The position numbers and the translations under genes are program-made. A DNA stretch of 15,623 nt from JBEKHI01 sp050012355 (GTDB taxonomy: Bacteria; Actinomycetota; Actinomycetes; Streptosporangiales; Streptosporangiaceae). The notes below the pieces were generated by a model, which was not told where the DNA came from, made no database searches, and saw only the letters and a list, made by a program, of their open reading frames with translations. Below are positions 1 through 8,140 of the stretch, in pieces. Location: the NCBI GenBank assembly GCA_050012355.1, contig JBEKHI010000385.1, forward strand, positions 1 through 15,623, read 5' to 3'. Position 1 is the first letter of the stretch. Each line of letters starts with the position of its first letter.

Positions 1-162
1 ACCGGCACCCTCACCGTCTCCGGCGACGGCACGACCAAGGTCATCCGGGTCTCCGGCATCCCCGACATCTACACCGTCGCCACCGAACCGACCGCGAGCA
101 GCGGCACCATAACCGTCAAGCTCTCCCCCGGGCTGGCGGCCTACTCGTTCACCTTCGGCTGA
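1..162 (+). CDS. C-terminal fragment of an unidentified, probably secreted, protein
   Basis: Frame 1 is open from the first base to a TGA at 160-162, giving 53 residues and no start inside the window. The translation alternates short hydrophobic and Thr/Ser/Gly-rich stretches and ends in SPGLAAYSFTFG. That pattern resembles the last strands of a beta-sandwich such as those closing many secreted glycoside hydrolases. This is an impression from composition and the closing motif, not a family identification. The gene converges on the carboxylase gene at 217. A galactose/arabinan-type glycosidase is one possibility; the upstream sequence is needed to tell. Confidence 0.6.
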   Translation, partial: TGTLTVSGDGTTKVIRVSGIPDIYTVATEPTASSGTITVKLSPGLAAYSFTFG

Positions 163-207
163 CCGCGTCGCGGTCATCGAGCATTTTGCCATAACGGCGG
201 GTGGCAA
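161..207. terminator. Candidate convergent terminator between the left-edge gene and the carboxylase gene
   Basis: Two inverted repeats fill the 54-bp gap between convergent genes. GACCGCG (161-167) and CGCGGTC (169-175) are perfectly complementary and overlap the stop codon. TTGCCA (186-191) and TGGCAA (202-207) are perfectly complementary with a 10-nt loop. On the minus strand the second stem is followed by AAAATGC, on the plus strand it is preceded by TTTT. The position between convergent stops supports a terminator; no strong U tract is present. Confidence 0.4.
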
Positions 208-216
208 CTCTGACGG

Positions 217-3200
217 TCAGCGACGGAGGCCACGCTCGATAGCGTCGATGATCGCTGGCCGCAGCTGCGCGACGCTGATGATCGCGTCGACCGAGCCGAC
301 CTCAACCGCGCGCTGGATGCTGTGGATGCGGTCGAACTCCGCGGCGACCTCGCCCAGCTTCTCCGATCGCACCGAGGCCTGGACCTCGGCCAGCCGGGGG
401 CTGCGCGCAGCCCGCAACTCCACCACCCGAGGGTCGGCCGCGGTGCGCTTGTTCACCTCGCCGGAGAACACCACGGCCGCCGCCGGGGCACCACCCAGCA
501 CCGACGCGAACGAGCCCTCCAGCGCTAGCACGGTCATGTCCGGGTTGAGCGCCTTGGAGAACACCACGAACGCGCCGCCGTGGTAGCGGGAGATTACGCA
601 GAACACGATCGGACCCTCGAAGTTGACGATCGCCCGGCCGATCTCCGCGCCGTACTCCAGCTGCAGTTTGCGCATCGACTCGGGCGAGCCGTCGAACCCG
701 GACAGGTTGGCCAGCACTACCAGCGGCCGGCTGCCAGACGCGGCGTTGATCGCGCGCGCGGTCTTCTTCGACGACAGCGGGAACAGGGTGCCCGCGGTGT
801 AGGTGTCCGGGCCATCGGTCGGCGGGAACCCGCGCCTGCTCACCGACCGGGACTCGATGCCGATCAGGCAGACCGGCCAGCCGCCGAGCCGCACGTCCTG
901 TACCACCGACATGTCCGCGTCGGCCATCCCCGCCCAGCGCTCCAGCACCGGGTGGTCCTGGTCCGACAGCGCCCGCATCACCGTGCGGATGTCGAATGGC
1001 TTCTTTCGGTCCGGGTTGTGCTCGGCCGAGAAGATCTCGCCGACCGAGGCGAAGTCGCTGCCCGCCATCGTGTGCGGGTAAGCGGAGACGTCGCGGTCGC
1101 TGGGGTCGTCGGTGGCGGCCTGCCGCGGCGCCGTCTCACCCGGCGCGATATAAGCGTGGTCGTAGTGCGCCATCAGGATGTCGCAGGCGGCCGGCAGATC
1201 CGGCGCCCAGTACTGCGCCTGGCCGTTGGGACCCATCACCCGGTCGTAGCCGCCGATGCCGAAGTTGTCCTCGGCCGACACCCCGCCGGAGAAGTCCAGG
1301 GACTGCTTACCGGTCAGCACCATCGCCGAGTCCGGCGTCATCACCAGGATCCCCTTGGTGTGCATGAGCATCGTGGCCTCGGCGGTCCAGTACGGCTGGC
1401 CGCCGACGGTGATCCCGGCGACCACGATGTTGATCTCGCCGCCTGCCTGGGTGAACTCGACGATGCGCTTGAGGGCGGCGGCCACCCAGTCCAGGTTCTC
1501 GGTGCCGGAGTCCATCGAGATCTTCGCGCCCGCCGACAGCGCGAACCACTCGACCGGCAGCCGCAGCCGCTCGGCGAGGTCGAGCGCGCCGATCACCCGT
1601 GCGCACTCCGGCTCCGACAGCGCGCCGAGCGTCTTGGTGGGATCGCCGAGCAGCACGACGCGTTGGACGCCTTCGGGATGCACCGTGGTCGGCGTGCTGA
1701 CCACCCCGGCCACGATGCCGGCCGTGTTCTGCCCCTTCGGCCTGTCCACCGGAACAAGCGCACCGGATTCGTCGAGGTCGTGCTCGGTGAAGGTACCGCC
1801 CTTACCTGCCTGCATGCGGGTCAGCTCGTACGGGTACACGTTGCCGCGCCGGGCCGCGCTCAGTACCTTCTGCCGGTAGTCGTCGAGCGGCCGCACCGGC
1901 TCGGTCGACGGCGACCCGATGCGCAGCCGGACGACGCCGTGGGTGTCGTCACTGATCCGCACCGACGTCTCGGTCAGTTCCCCGTTCGCGTCGTCGCGGC
2001 GCTGGCGCACGATGAACTGGACTTCCTCAAGCCCGGCGCCCGTCACGGTCGGCCGGATCCGCTGCGCGAGCGGGGTCAGCTCCTCCAGCGTGAACTCGCT
2101 CAACGACCAGACGTACATCAAGATCCGGTTGGTGGCGAACCGCTTGTTCTGCGGGCGGTTCGCCTGAACCCCGCGGATCGCGTCCAGGCAGCCGGCCAGC
2201 GTGTCTTCCAGTTCGGGCAGCGCCACCAGCCTGCCATCCGCCTCACGCAGCGGCGTCAGGTCCCGGACCTGGCCCATCGCTACCAGCCGTTCGTCTGCCT
2301 TGTTGGTCTTGGCGACCGCCTTGAACAGGTAGATCTCCTCGTCCGCGGACGGCAGCCGGGTGAGGTCGAATTCTCGCAGCCGGTCCAGCTGCAGTCGCTG
2401 CGCGATCTCCGGATGCAGGCCACGGATCAGCCGGTCCTCGGTGAGCACCGCGTCGCCACCGCGACGGAACGTGAAATGGTGCTGCATGGCGGTGCCCCGG
2501 GCACCGGCGACCGTGACGGTGATCCTGGCGATCGCCGCGGGCAGCGGCCGGGCCATCACGAGCTCGGTGACCGCCGCCGCGAGCGCGTCACCTTCCGGCT
2601 GGTCCGCCCAGGCGAGGTATACGTCAGCGGCCAGGCTGCCAGCCGCGGCCGGACCAGCGAGCTCGTCGATGGCGGCGATCGCGTCCGGCAGCCGGGTGAT
2701 GCCGACGGCCGTCGCCGCCACCATCGTCACCTCGCCAGGGCCCGGGTACGCCGCCGTGACGAACCGGCAGCCGCCAACGTCGCACGCGGACACGTCGGAC
2801 AGTGCCCGGTTGCCGTAGTAGCGGCGGGTCAGCACCTCGAGCAACGGCGCGTGATCGGTTTCCGTCCCGGCCCGGTCCCGGCTGATCCGCTGGCCGATCA
2901 GCCGGACCAGCGGCTCGGAACTGGCCACCATCGCCTGGATCCGGGCCGCGCGGTCCGGCGCGTCCGGGTGCTGGTCCAGGTAGCTCAGATGAGCGCGGAT
3001 CGCGGTGTAAACCCGGGCCCGGTTGCGGCGCAGCAGCGGCTGCGCGAACCAGCGGAACGCCACGCCGCGGGCGAGGTCGCTGGTCGCCGGGAACCGCACC
3101 TGAGTGGCCTCGATGAGGTGCTCAAGGCCCAGCCCGGCCTGCTCGCGCAACGGCTCGGCGGGCAGCGCGCTGGCCTGCCATTGCCGCAGCAGTTCGGAGA

Positions 3201-5700
3201 CGATCGCGGCGCCGTCCGTCATCCGCTGCTGGGCCAGGAAGATCCGGAAGACCGCCGTCTCCAGCTCCGGCGTCCGGTCCAGTTCGGTGACGCCGTAATG
3301 ACCGAGCACCCGGCGCAGCCTGGACTGGAAGCCCTCGGTGACGCCGGCCCGCTCGACGTCGAGACTGCGCAGGTAGCTGTGGAAGTACTCGCGGGGGCTG
3401 TGCACCGCGCTGCCCGGCGCAGTCTCCGGGTCGTTGCCCGGTTTGTTGCGGCTCAGTTCCGACAGGTCGGCGAAGACGGCGAGCAGGTCCAGCTCGCCCG
3501 GCACCGGCTGGCCACCGAGCTCGGCGCGCGCGGTCAGGTAGCCGGCCAGCAGGCGCTTGCGGTCGGCGGCGTCGCCGTCGAAGCCGAGCAGCAGGCTCCG
3601 CAGGTCCAGCAGGCACCGGTCGAGCCGGCCGACCGCCGGGATGCCGGTGGCTTCGGCGGGCAGGTCGATCTCGGCGGCCGGTCCTGATTCGCTGACCGCC
3701 TGCTCGGCCGCGTCGGTGAGCGGCTCGAGCCGCAGCAGCGGCGCGCCGGACGCGACCTGACTGCCCACCGACACCTGGCACTCACGGATCCGGGCGGCGA
3801 ACGGCGCCCGCAGCACCGTCTCCATCTTCATGCTCTCGAGCACGAGGACCGGCGCGTTCGCCTCGACCTCGTCCCCGACCTTAAGCGGGGTCGCGACCAC
3901 CAGGGCGGGCGCGGGCGAACGCACCACTCCGCCCTCATCAAGGCTGATCCGGTGCGCGACGCCGTCGACCTCGACGAAATGGATGGGCCCGTGGGTGGCC
4001 GTGATCAGCCGGAACCGCTCGCCGTTGACCGTGATCCGCCCGCTGTGGTCGTCGAACCGCTCGATCTCCACCTCGGCCAGTTTCGCGTCGGCCGGATCCG
4101 TGCCATCGGCGGACACCACGACGCGGAACCGGTCCGGCCCGAGCCTCGAGACGCGGAGCCGGTAGCCGGCACCGCGGAGTTTCAGGTCGAGCGGCCGGCC
4201 GGGCTCGTGCTGGGCGTGCGGGCGGCCGCCGTACGCGGAGGCCAGCAGCTGCTGCCGGCTGATCTCCTCATCGTCGGTGTATGCCTCGATCGCGGCCGCG
4301 ACGAGCGCGACGGCGGAGTGCTGGTGGGCGGTGAGCCGGCCTTCGCCGCGTACCCGGTCGATCCAGCCGGTGTCGGCGGTGCCGTCGATTACCTCGGGCT
4401 GATCGAGCAGGTCGAGCACGAAGCTCTTGTTGGTGGCGCCGCCCTCGATGATCACGGTGGTCTCGGCCATCGCGCGGCGCAGCCTGCCCAGGGCCTCGTC
4501 CCGGTCGCCGCCGTAGGCGATGATCTTCGCGATCATCGAGTCGAAGTCGGCCGGGATGGTGTCGCCCTCGCCGACTCCGGTGTCGACCCGGATGCCGGGA
4601 CCGGCGGGCAGCGCCAGCCGGACGATGCGGCCCGGCGCGGGCGCGAAATCGCGGTCCGCGTCCTCCGCGTTGAGCCGTGCCTCGATGGCGTGCCCGGACT
4701 CCGCTGGCTTGCTGCGTTCGAGCCGTCCGCCGCCGGCCACGTGCAACTGGAGCCGGACCAGGTCCAGGCCGGTGGTCAGTTCGGTGACCGGGTGCTCGAC
4801 CTGCAGCCGCGTGTTGACCTCGAGGAAGGAGAACCGCTGGTCGCCCGGGTGGTAAAGGAACTCGACGGTCGCCGCGCCCCGGTAGCCCACCGCTAGCGCC
4901 AGCCGTTCGGCGGACGCCTTCAGCTCAGCCGTCTGCGCCGGCGTGAGGACGGGAGAGGCGGACTCCTCGATGACCTTCTGGTTGCGCCGCTGCACCGAGC
5001 AGTCCCGGACGCCGAGCGCCCAGGCCGTCCCCTGGCCGTCGGCGATCATCTGAACCTCGACGTGCCGGGCCCCGGTGATCAGTCGCTCCAGGAACAGGGT
5101 CCCGCTGCCGAACGCGCGCAGCGCTTCGTCGCTGGTGCGCTCGAACGCCTCGGCGAGTTCCCCGGGTGCGGTGATGACGCGGATGCCGCGCCCGCCGCCG
5201 CCCGCGGTGGCCTTCAGCATCAGCGGGTAGCCGATCCGCTCGGCTTGCGCTAGCGCGTCTTCGAGGGTGACGACCGGCCCCCGGCTCCACGGCGCGACCG
5301 GGACGCCCGCGTCCTCGGCGATCAGCTTGGCGCCGATCTTGTCGCCAAGCTGTCGCATCGCCTCCGCGTCCGGCCCGACAAAGGTGACACCGATCTTCTG
5401 GCACAGCTCGGCGAACACCGGATCCTCGGCGACGAAGCCCCAGCCCACCCAGGCCGCGTCGGCCCCGGTCTCGGTCAGCGCGCGCTCGAGCACGGCGTAG
5501 TCAAGGTACGGGCGGGCCGACGCCGGCCCAAGCGAGTAGGCCAGGTCAGCCTCCCGGACGAACGTGGCGCCGCGGTCCGCGTCGGTGTAGAGAGCTACCG
5601 TCTCGATCCGGGCACCTGTCTGTCCGGACAGATCCCGGACGGCGTGGATAAGCCGCATCGCGGCCTCTCCGCGGTTGACGATGGCGACACGACTGAACAC
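217..5700 (-). CDS. Single-chain multidomain biotin-dependent acyl-CoA carboxylase (eukaryotic ACC-like architecture)
   Basis: The 1827-residue product should carry out both half-reactions of an acyl-CoA carboxylase: ATP-dependent carboxylation of biotin, then carboxyl transfer to an acyl-CoA, most likely acetyl- or propionyl-CoA to give malonyl- or methylmalonyl-CoA. Residues 1-460 are a biotin carboxylase, with the ATP-grasp glycine loop GGGGRG at 167-172 and catalytic EVNTRLQVEHPVTE at 294-307. A biotin carrier domain lies at about 595-660 with LESMKMETV, biotinylated Lys625. Residues ~690-1260 match the position of the eukaryotic ACC central region. Carboxyltransferase N and C halves follow at ~1275-1560 and ~1600-1825 (NLSGFDGSPESM at 1665-1676, HGGAFVVF at 1707-1714). 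Bacterial enzymes are usually split into separate subunits. The start is GTG at 5698-5700, with AGGAGG eight bases upstream. No partner carboxylase subunit or biotin ligase gene is nearby. Substrate is not readable from sequence. Confidence 0.93.
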   Translation of the reverse strand: MFSRVAIVNRGEAAMRLIHAVRDLSGQTGARIETVALYTDADRGATFVREADLAYSLGPASARPYLDYAVLERALTETGADAAWVGWGFVAEDPVFAELCQKIGVTFVGPDAEAMRQLGDKIGAKLIAEDAGVPVAPWSRGPVVTLEDALAQAERIGYPLMLKATAGGGGRGIRVITAPGELAEAFERTSDEALRAFGSGTLFLERLITGARHVEVQMIADGQGTAWALGVRDCSVQRRNQKVIEESASPVLTPAQTAELKASAERLALAVGYRGAATVEFLYHPGDQRFSFLEVNTRLQVEHPVTELTTGLDLVRLQLHVAGGGRLERSKPAESGHAIEARLNAEDADRDFAPAPGRIVRLALPAGPGIRVDTGVGEGDTIPADFDSMIAKIIAYGGDRDEALGRLRRAMAETTVIIEGGATNKSFVLDLLDQPEVIDGTADTGWIDRVRGEGRLTAHQHSAVALVAAAIEAYTDDEEISRQQLLASAYGGRPHAQHEPGRPLDLKLRGAGYRLRVSRLGPDRFRVVVSADGTDPADAKLAEVEIERFDDHSGRITVNGERFRLITATHGPIHFVEVDGVAHRISLDEGGVVRSPAPALVVATPLKVGDEVEANAPVLVLESMKMETVLRAPFAARIRECQVSVGSQVASGAPLLRLEPLTDAAEQAVSESGPAAEIDLPAEATGIPAVGRLDRCLLDLRSLLLGFDGDAADRKRLLAGYLTARAELGGQPVPGELDLLAVFADLSELSRNKPGNDPETAPGSAVHSPREYFHSYLRSLDVERAGVTEGFQSRLRRVLGHYGVTELDRTPELETAVFRIFLAQQRMTDGAAIVSELLRQWQASALPAEPLREQAGLGLEHLIEATQVRFPATSDLARGVAFRWFAQPLLRRNRARVYTAIRAHLSYLDQHPDAPDRAARIQAMVASSEPLVRLIGQRISRDRAGTETDHAPLLEVLTRRYYGNRALSDVSACDVGGCRFVTAAYPGPGEVTMVAATAVGITRLPDAIAAIDELAGPAAAGSLAADVYLAWADQPEGDALAAAVTELVMARPLPAAIARITVTVAGARGTAMQHHFTFRRGGDAVLTEDRLIRGLHPEIAQRLQLDRLREFDLTRLPSADEEIYLFKAVAKTNKADERLVAMGQVRDLTPLREADGRLVALPELEDTLAGCLDAIRGVQANRPQNKRFATNRILMYVWSLSEFTLEELTPLAQRIRPTVTGAGLEEVQFIVRQRRDDANGELTETSVRISDDTHGVVRLRIGSPSTEPVRPLDDYRQKVLSAARRGNVYPYELTRMQAGKGGTFTEHDLDESGALVPVDRPKGQNTAGIVAGVVSTPTTVHPEGVQRVVLLGDPTKTLGALSEPECARVIGALDLAERLRLPVEWFALSAGAKISMDSGTENLDWVAAALKRIVEFTQAGGEINIVVAGITVGGQPYWTAEATMLMHTKGILVMTPDSAMVLTGKQSLDFSGGVSAEDNFGIGGYDRVMGPNGQAQYWAPDLPAACDILMAHYDHAYIAPGETAPRQAATDDPSDRDVSAYPHTMAGSDFASVGEIFSAEHNPDRKKPFDIRTVMRALSDQDHPVLERWAGMADADMSVVQDVRLGGWPVCLIGIESRSVSRRGFPPTDGPDTYTAGTLFPLSSKKTARAINAASGSRPLVVLANLSGFDGSPESMRKLQLEYGAEIGRAIVNFEGPIVFCVISRYHGGAFVVFSKALNPDMTVLALEGSFASVLGGAPAAAVVFSGEVNKRTAADPRVVELRAARSPRLAEVQASVRSEKLGEVAAEFDRIHSIQRAVEVGSVDAIISVAQLRPAIIDAIERGLRR

Positions 5701-5708
5701 CAGATGAG

Positions 5709-5714
5709 CCTCCT
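5709..5714 (-). promoter_or_regulatory. Ribosome binding site fixing the GTG start of the carboxylase
   Basis: On the minus strand a perfect AGGAGG lies eight bases before GTG at 5698-5700. Translation from this GTG gives the canonical biotin carboxylase N-terminus (FSRVAIVNRGEAA), so the non-ATG start is well supported. Confidence 0.8.
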
Positions 5715-5877
5715 GGCACTAACGCGCAGAAGGCGATGCCCGGAACCCGAGCGCCGCCTTCACCTGCGTCTATCCTGCTAGATAGCGACGACGATGACCA
5801 ATGCCTGGTCCAACGTATACCAGCGCCTTATGTTGTAGGAAACCTCCAAGAAACGCTGCTCGCGCGGGCAGTCTCGA

Positions 5878-5988
5878 GTCCATGAACCGGACATCCATCC
5901 CATCTCACCCGGCCGCCGCACCTGGCGATTCTGGTGGGTGTCGCATTACCAAGACTGTTTGCTGGGTACTGCAGCACCCACCAGAATC
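5878..5988 (-). repeat. Long-hairpin dispersed repeat, copy 1
   Basis: This segment aligns without gaps, in reverse orientation, to 13441-13551: about 87 of 111 positions are identical by hand count. Arms 5927-5953 and 5962-5988 fold into a 27-position stem with 23 Watson-Crick pairs, one G-U and three mismatches; the outer 14 bp (starting GATTCTGGTGGGTG at 5927) are perfect and the loop is 5954-5961. One flank holds a highly conserved box including ATGGATGTCC (read on the minus strand, 5889-5898) and ending at GTCCATGAA (5878). An in-frame TGA interrupts the frame that is open in copy 2, which argues against a protein. It lies between divergent genes, so it is not a simple terminator. Confidence 0.85.
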
Positions 5989-6161
5989 CCTCGCCCGGAA
6001 ACCGGGTGATGCTGACCGTCCCGACGTCACCACCCGCCGTTTTGATAAAAAAGTTTGTCCATAACGACGCGTTCTCCGCCTCATAGCGCCCGGCACTTGT
6101 CTCGAATCCCTGAAAGCGGATATTTGCTCACTAGTACCGGCCGACGCGATTTGGCGGATCG

Positions 6162-6203
6162 ATATAGGTCTATTTTGTTGGCAAATATGGGTCTACTTTT
6201 GGG
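6162..6203 (+). promoter_or_regulatory. Tandem direct repeat upstream of the Kelch gene, candidate regulator-binding sites
   Basis: Two near-identical blocks, ATATAGGTCTATTTTG at 6162-6177 and ATATGGGTCTACTTTTG at 6185-6201, are offset by 23 bp, about two helical turns. They sit in an AT-rich patch ending 15 bases before the ribosome binding site of the Kelch gene. Same-face spacing and location suggest a site for a regulator that binds direct repeats, or an overlapping promoter. No family of regulator can be named. Confidence 0.45.
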
Positions 6204-6217
6204 CTATGCCGAACGCC

Positions 6218-6225
6218 GAGGAGGG
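6218..6225 (+). promoter_or_regulatory. Ribosome binding site deciding the Kelch gene start
   Basis: GAGGAGGG ends four bases before ATG at 6230-6232. An upstream in-frame ATG at 6206 has no such site and would put charged residues before the signal peptide. The start is therefore placed at 6230. Confidence 0.75.
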
Positions 6226-6229
6226 TTTG

Positions 6230-8140
6230 ATGCCATCACGTCGTCGACTTGCCATACTCGCCGTCGGAGCCTCCTGCGCGGCCGCGCTCGCGGGGGTGGT
6301 GATCTCCGGTACGCCGGATGCGTCGGCCCACGCGACCACTCAGACGCCCGCCAAAACGGGGCTAGCTGGCCCGCGTCCGCCCCTGGAGCGCGCGGAGCCA
6401 GCGGAGTCGAAGCCGTATCTCGGACCGGCCGACACGGCGTCACCGTGGACGGCGCTGAAGAACCCGCCGCCGTTCGGGACGCCCGGCACCATGCTGGTGG
6501 AAAGCGACGGAACGGTCCTCGTTCACGACGAACCGGACAACAACACCACCGGCGGGACGAACCAATGGTGGAAGCTGACGCCGGCTTCGAATGGCAGCTA
6601 CATCGACGGAACCTGGAGCCGGATCGCGTCGATGGCCGCCGCCTATACGCCGCTATATTTCGCGTCGGCGGTGCTGCCCGACGGACGCATGATCGTCGAG
6701 GGCGGCGAATATATCGGGGAAAACGCCGAGTGGTCGGACCAAGGTGCGATCTACAATCCGGTGTCCAATACCTGGGCCTCCGTCGCACCGCCGCCGGGCT
6801 GGACGAACATAGGCGACGCCGCCAGCGATGTGCTGACGGACGGCACCTTCATGCTCCAGCAGCCGTGCCAGACCTGCCTGACGGATCCGGATCTCACCGT
6901 TGATGATGCGCTGCTCAACGCGAAAACGCTGAAGTGGACGGTCATACCGGCGACCGGCAAGAACGATCCGAACGATGAGGAGGGCTGGACCCTGGAGCCG
7001 AGCGGTCAGTTGCTGACGCTCGATCTCTGGGCGGAGGGCCAGACTCAGCTATACAACCCGGGCACCAGGTCCTGGTCGTTCGCGGGAAACACGGCCGCGA
7101 ACGGCAATCCTGTTGATCCGCTCCCGGTCGTCGAGATCGGGCCGCAGGTCGAGATGCCGGGCGGCGACACGTTCGTGGTCGGGGCCGGATCGAGCACCCA
7201 GCAGCCCCCCACGGCGTGCACCACCGACGCGAAGACGCAGACCGCGCTGTATGAATACCGGGCCGGCACCGCGGGCACCTGGGTCGCCGGTCCGGAGATC
7301 CCGGCCATCGACGGCGAGGAATACGACAGCGCTGACGGACCGGGGTCGATCCTGCCGGACGGAAACGTGCTGTTCGACGTGAGCGCGTGCGTGTACAACA
7401 CGCCGACCCACTTCTTCGTCTACGACGCGAACTCGAACACGCTCGCCCAGGTCCCGGACGTGCCCAACGCTCCGAACGACTCGAGTTACTACACGCGGAT
7501 GCTGGCGCTGCCGAACGGGCAGGTGCTGTTCAACGACGGCAGCAACCAGATGGAGGTCTATACGGCCGGCGGGACGCCTCACCCGGCGTGGGAGCCTTCC
7601 ATCACCTCCCTGAGTTCCACGAGGCTAGCCCCGGGCCGGACTTACAGCCTGTCCGGCCGGCAGCTCGCCGGGCTGGACCAGGGAGCGGCCTACGGCGACG
7701 ACGTCCAGGACAACACCAACTTCCCGCTAGTCCGGATCACCAACTGCGCCACCGGCGTGGTGACCTACGCCAGAACCAGCGACTGGACCTCGGTGTCGGT
7801 CGCTCCCGGCACTAGGTCCTCGACCAAGTTCACCCTTCCGCCGGGCACGCCGAGCCATGCGAACCCCGATCACGGCACCGGCGGGGGCTCGGCGGGGCGG
7901 ATGGGGAGGACGCCAATACGCGGGGGTACCGCGTGTTCACAAAATGAACAAATACATGTCCCTAAGCGACGTCAATCGCACCGTTTTCCAAACGGCGCTC
8001 ACTCACGAGAACCGGCAGGTCACAGCTGCGACAGGGCCGCATACCCAAGATCGCGACTTGCTAACGATCTTGGTGATAAATCCCACTGGTTGCCGGATGC
8101 CAGTGTTAGGGTCACAAATATCTTGATTTACCCCAATTGA
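6230..8140 (+). CDS. Secreted Kelch / galactose-oxidase-like beta-propeller protein with an aberrant C-terminus
   Basis: From the ATG at 6230 the product is 636 residues. A Sec-type signal peptide is clear: arginines at 4-6, a hydrophobic core at ~7-27 and ASA-H at 31-34 for cleavage. Residues ~75-450 show repeated Kelch-like blades (TMLVESDGTVLVHD, SAVLPDGRMIVEGGEY, MLALPNGQVLFNDGS). Residues ~456-540 match the Ig-like domain that follows the propeller in galactose-oxidase-type proteins (AAYGDDVQDNTNFPLVRITN). The usual Tyr-His copper pair of galactose oxidase is absent at SSYYTRM (418-424), so oxidase activity is doubtful; a binding or wall-associated role is an inference. After PPGT (~540) the expected closing strand is missing. 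The remaining ~95 residues are basic, His/Arg-rich and encoded by hairpin-rich, lower-GC DNA, suggesting the original 3' end is lost. Confidence 0.8.
   Translation: MPSRRRLAILAVGASCAAALAGVVISGTPDASAHATTQTPAKTGLAGPRPPLERAEPAESKPYLGPADTASPWTALKNPPPFGTPGTMLVESDGTVLVHDEPDNNTTGGTNQWWKLTPASNGSYIDGTWSRIASMAAAYTPLYFASAVLPDGRMIVEGGEYIGENAEWSDQGAIYNPVSNTWASVAPPPGWTNIGDAASDVLTDGTFMLQQPCQTCLTDPDLTVDDALLNAKTLKWTVIPATGKNDPNDEEGWTLEPSGQLLTLDLWAEGQTQLYNPGTRSWSFAGNTAANGNPVDPLPVVEIGPQVEMPGGDTFVVGAGSSTQQPPTACTTDAKTQTALYEYRAGTAGTWVAGPEIPAIDGEEYDSADGPGSILPDGNVLFDVSACVYNTPTHFFVYDANSNTLAQVPDVPNAPNDSSYYTRMLALPNGQVLFNDGSNQMEVYTAGGTPHPAWEPSITSLSSTRLAPGRTYSLSGRQLAGLDQGAAYGDDVQDNTNFPLVRITNCATGVVTYARTSDWTSVSVAPGTRSSTKFTLPPGTPSHANPDHGTGGGSAGRMGRTPIRGGTACSQNEQIHVPKRRQSHRFPNGAHSREPAGHSCDRAAYPRSRLANDLGDKSHWLPDASVRVTNILIYPN
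7934..7995. promoter_or_regulatory. Two short perfect inverted repeats inside the aberrant 3' end of the Kelch frame
   Basis: TGTTCA (7934-7939) pairs with TGAACA (7945-7950) across CAAAA, and CCGTTT (7981-7986) pairs with AAACGG (7990-7995) across TCC. Both are operator-sized palindromes in a patch much less GC-rich than its surroundings. Their presence within a nominal coding region supports a formerly non-coding origin for this stretch. Function is unknown. Confidence 0.3.
8045..8105. terminator. Tandem hairpins, candidate terminator lying inside the Kelch frame
   Basis: CCAAGATCG (8045-8053) pairs perfectly with CGATCTTGG (8065-8073) across an 11-nt loop. CACTGG (8084-8089) pairs with CCAGTG (8100-8105) across 10 nt. 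The first is followed by TGATAAAT, not a T tract. Their place just upstream of the nominal stop suggests they once ended the Kelch transcript beyond its true stop codon. Confidence 0.4.

Larger units (their letters stand above)
5701..6229. other. Divergent intergenic region between carboxylase and Kelch-protein genes
   Basis: This 529-bp region has no credible gene; short open frames across it have no family signal and no ribosome binding sites. It is less GC-rich than the flanks, especially 6040-6205. It contains the long-hairpin repeat at 5878-5988, a small CCCGG-AAA-CCGGG hairpin at 5994-6006 and the 23-bp-period direct repeat at 6162-6203. For the carboxylase, a weak promoter-like pair on the minus strand is TTGGTC (5796-5801) and CAGGAT (5772-5777), spaced 18 bases. 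That pair is only a guess. It overlaps a short inverted repeat, CTATC (5770-5774) with GATAG (5781-5785). Confidence 0.7.

Noticed and set aside
580..3687. A 1035-codon open frame on the plus strand opposite the carboxylase
   Set aside because: It lies fully antisense to a gene with clear domain motifs. The translation is Arg/Val/Gly/Asp-biased without family signal, as expected for a shadow frame in GC-rich coding DNA.
5878..5988. The hairpin repeat as a simple intrinsic terminator
   Set aside because: Copy 1 lies between divergent genes, where nothing needs terminating, and neither copy is followed by a T tract.
5801..6096. Short frames on both strands in the divergent intergenic region
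   Set aside because: No ribosome binding site and no recognisable motif. They overlap the hairpin repeat, and the corresponding frame in one copy of that repeat has a stop.
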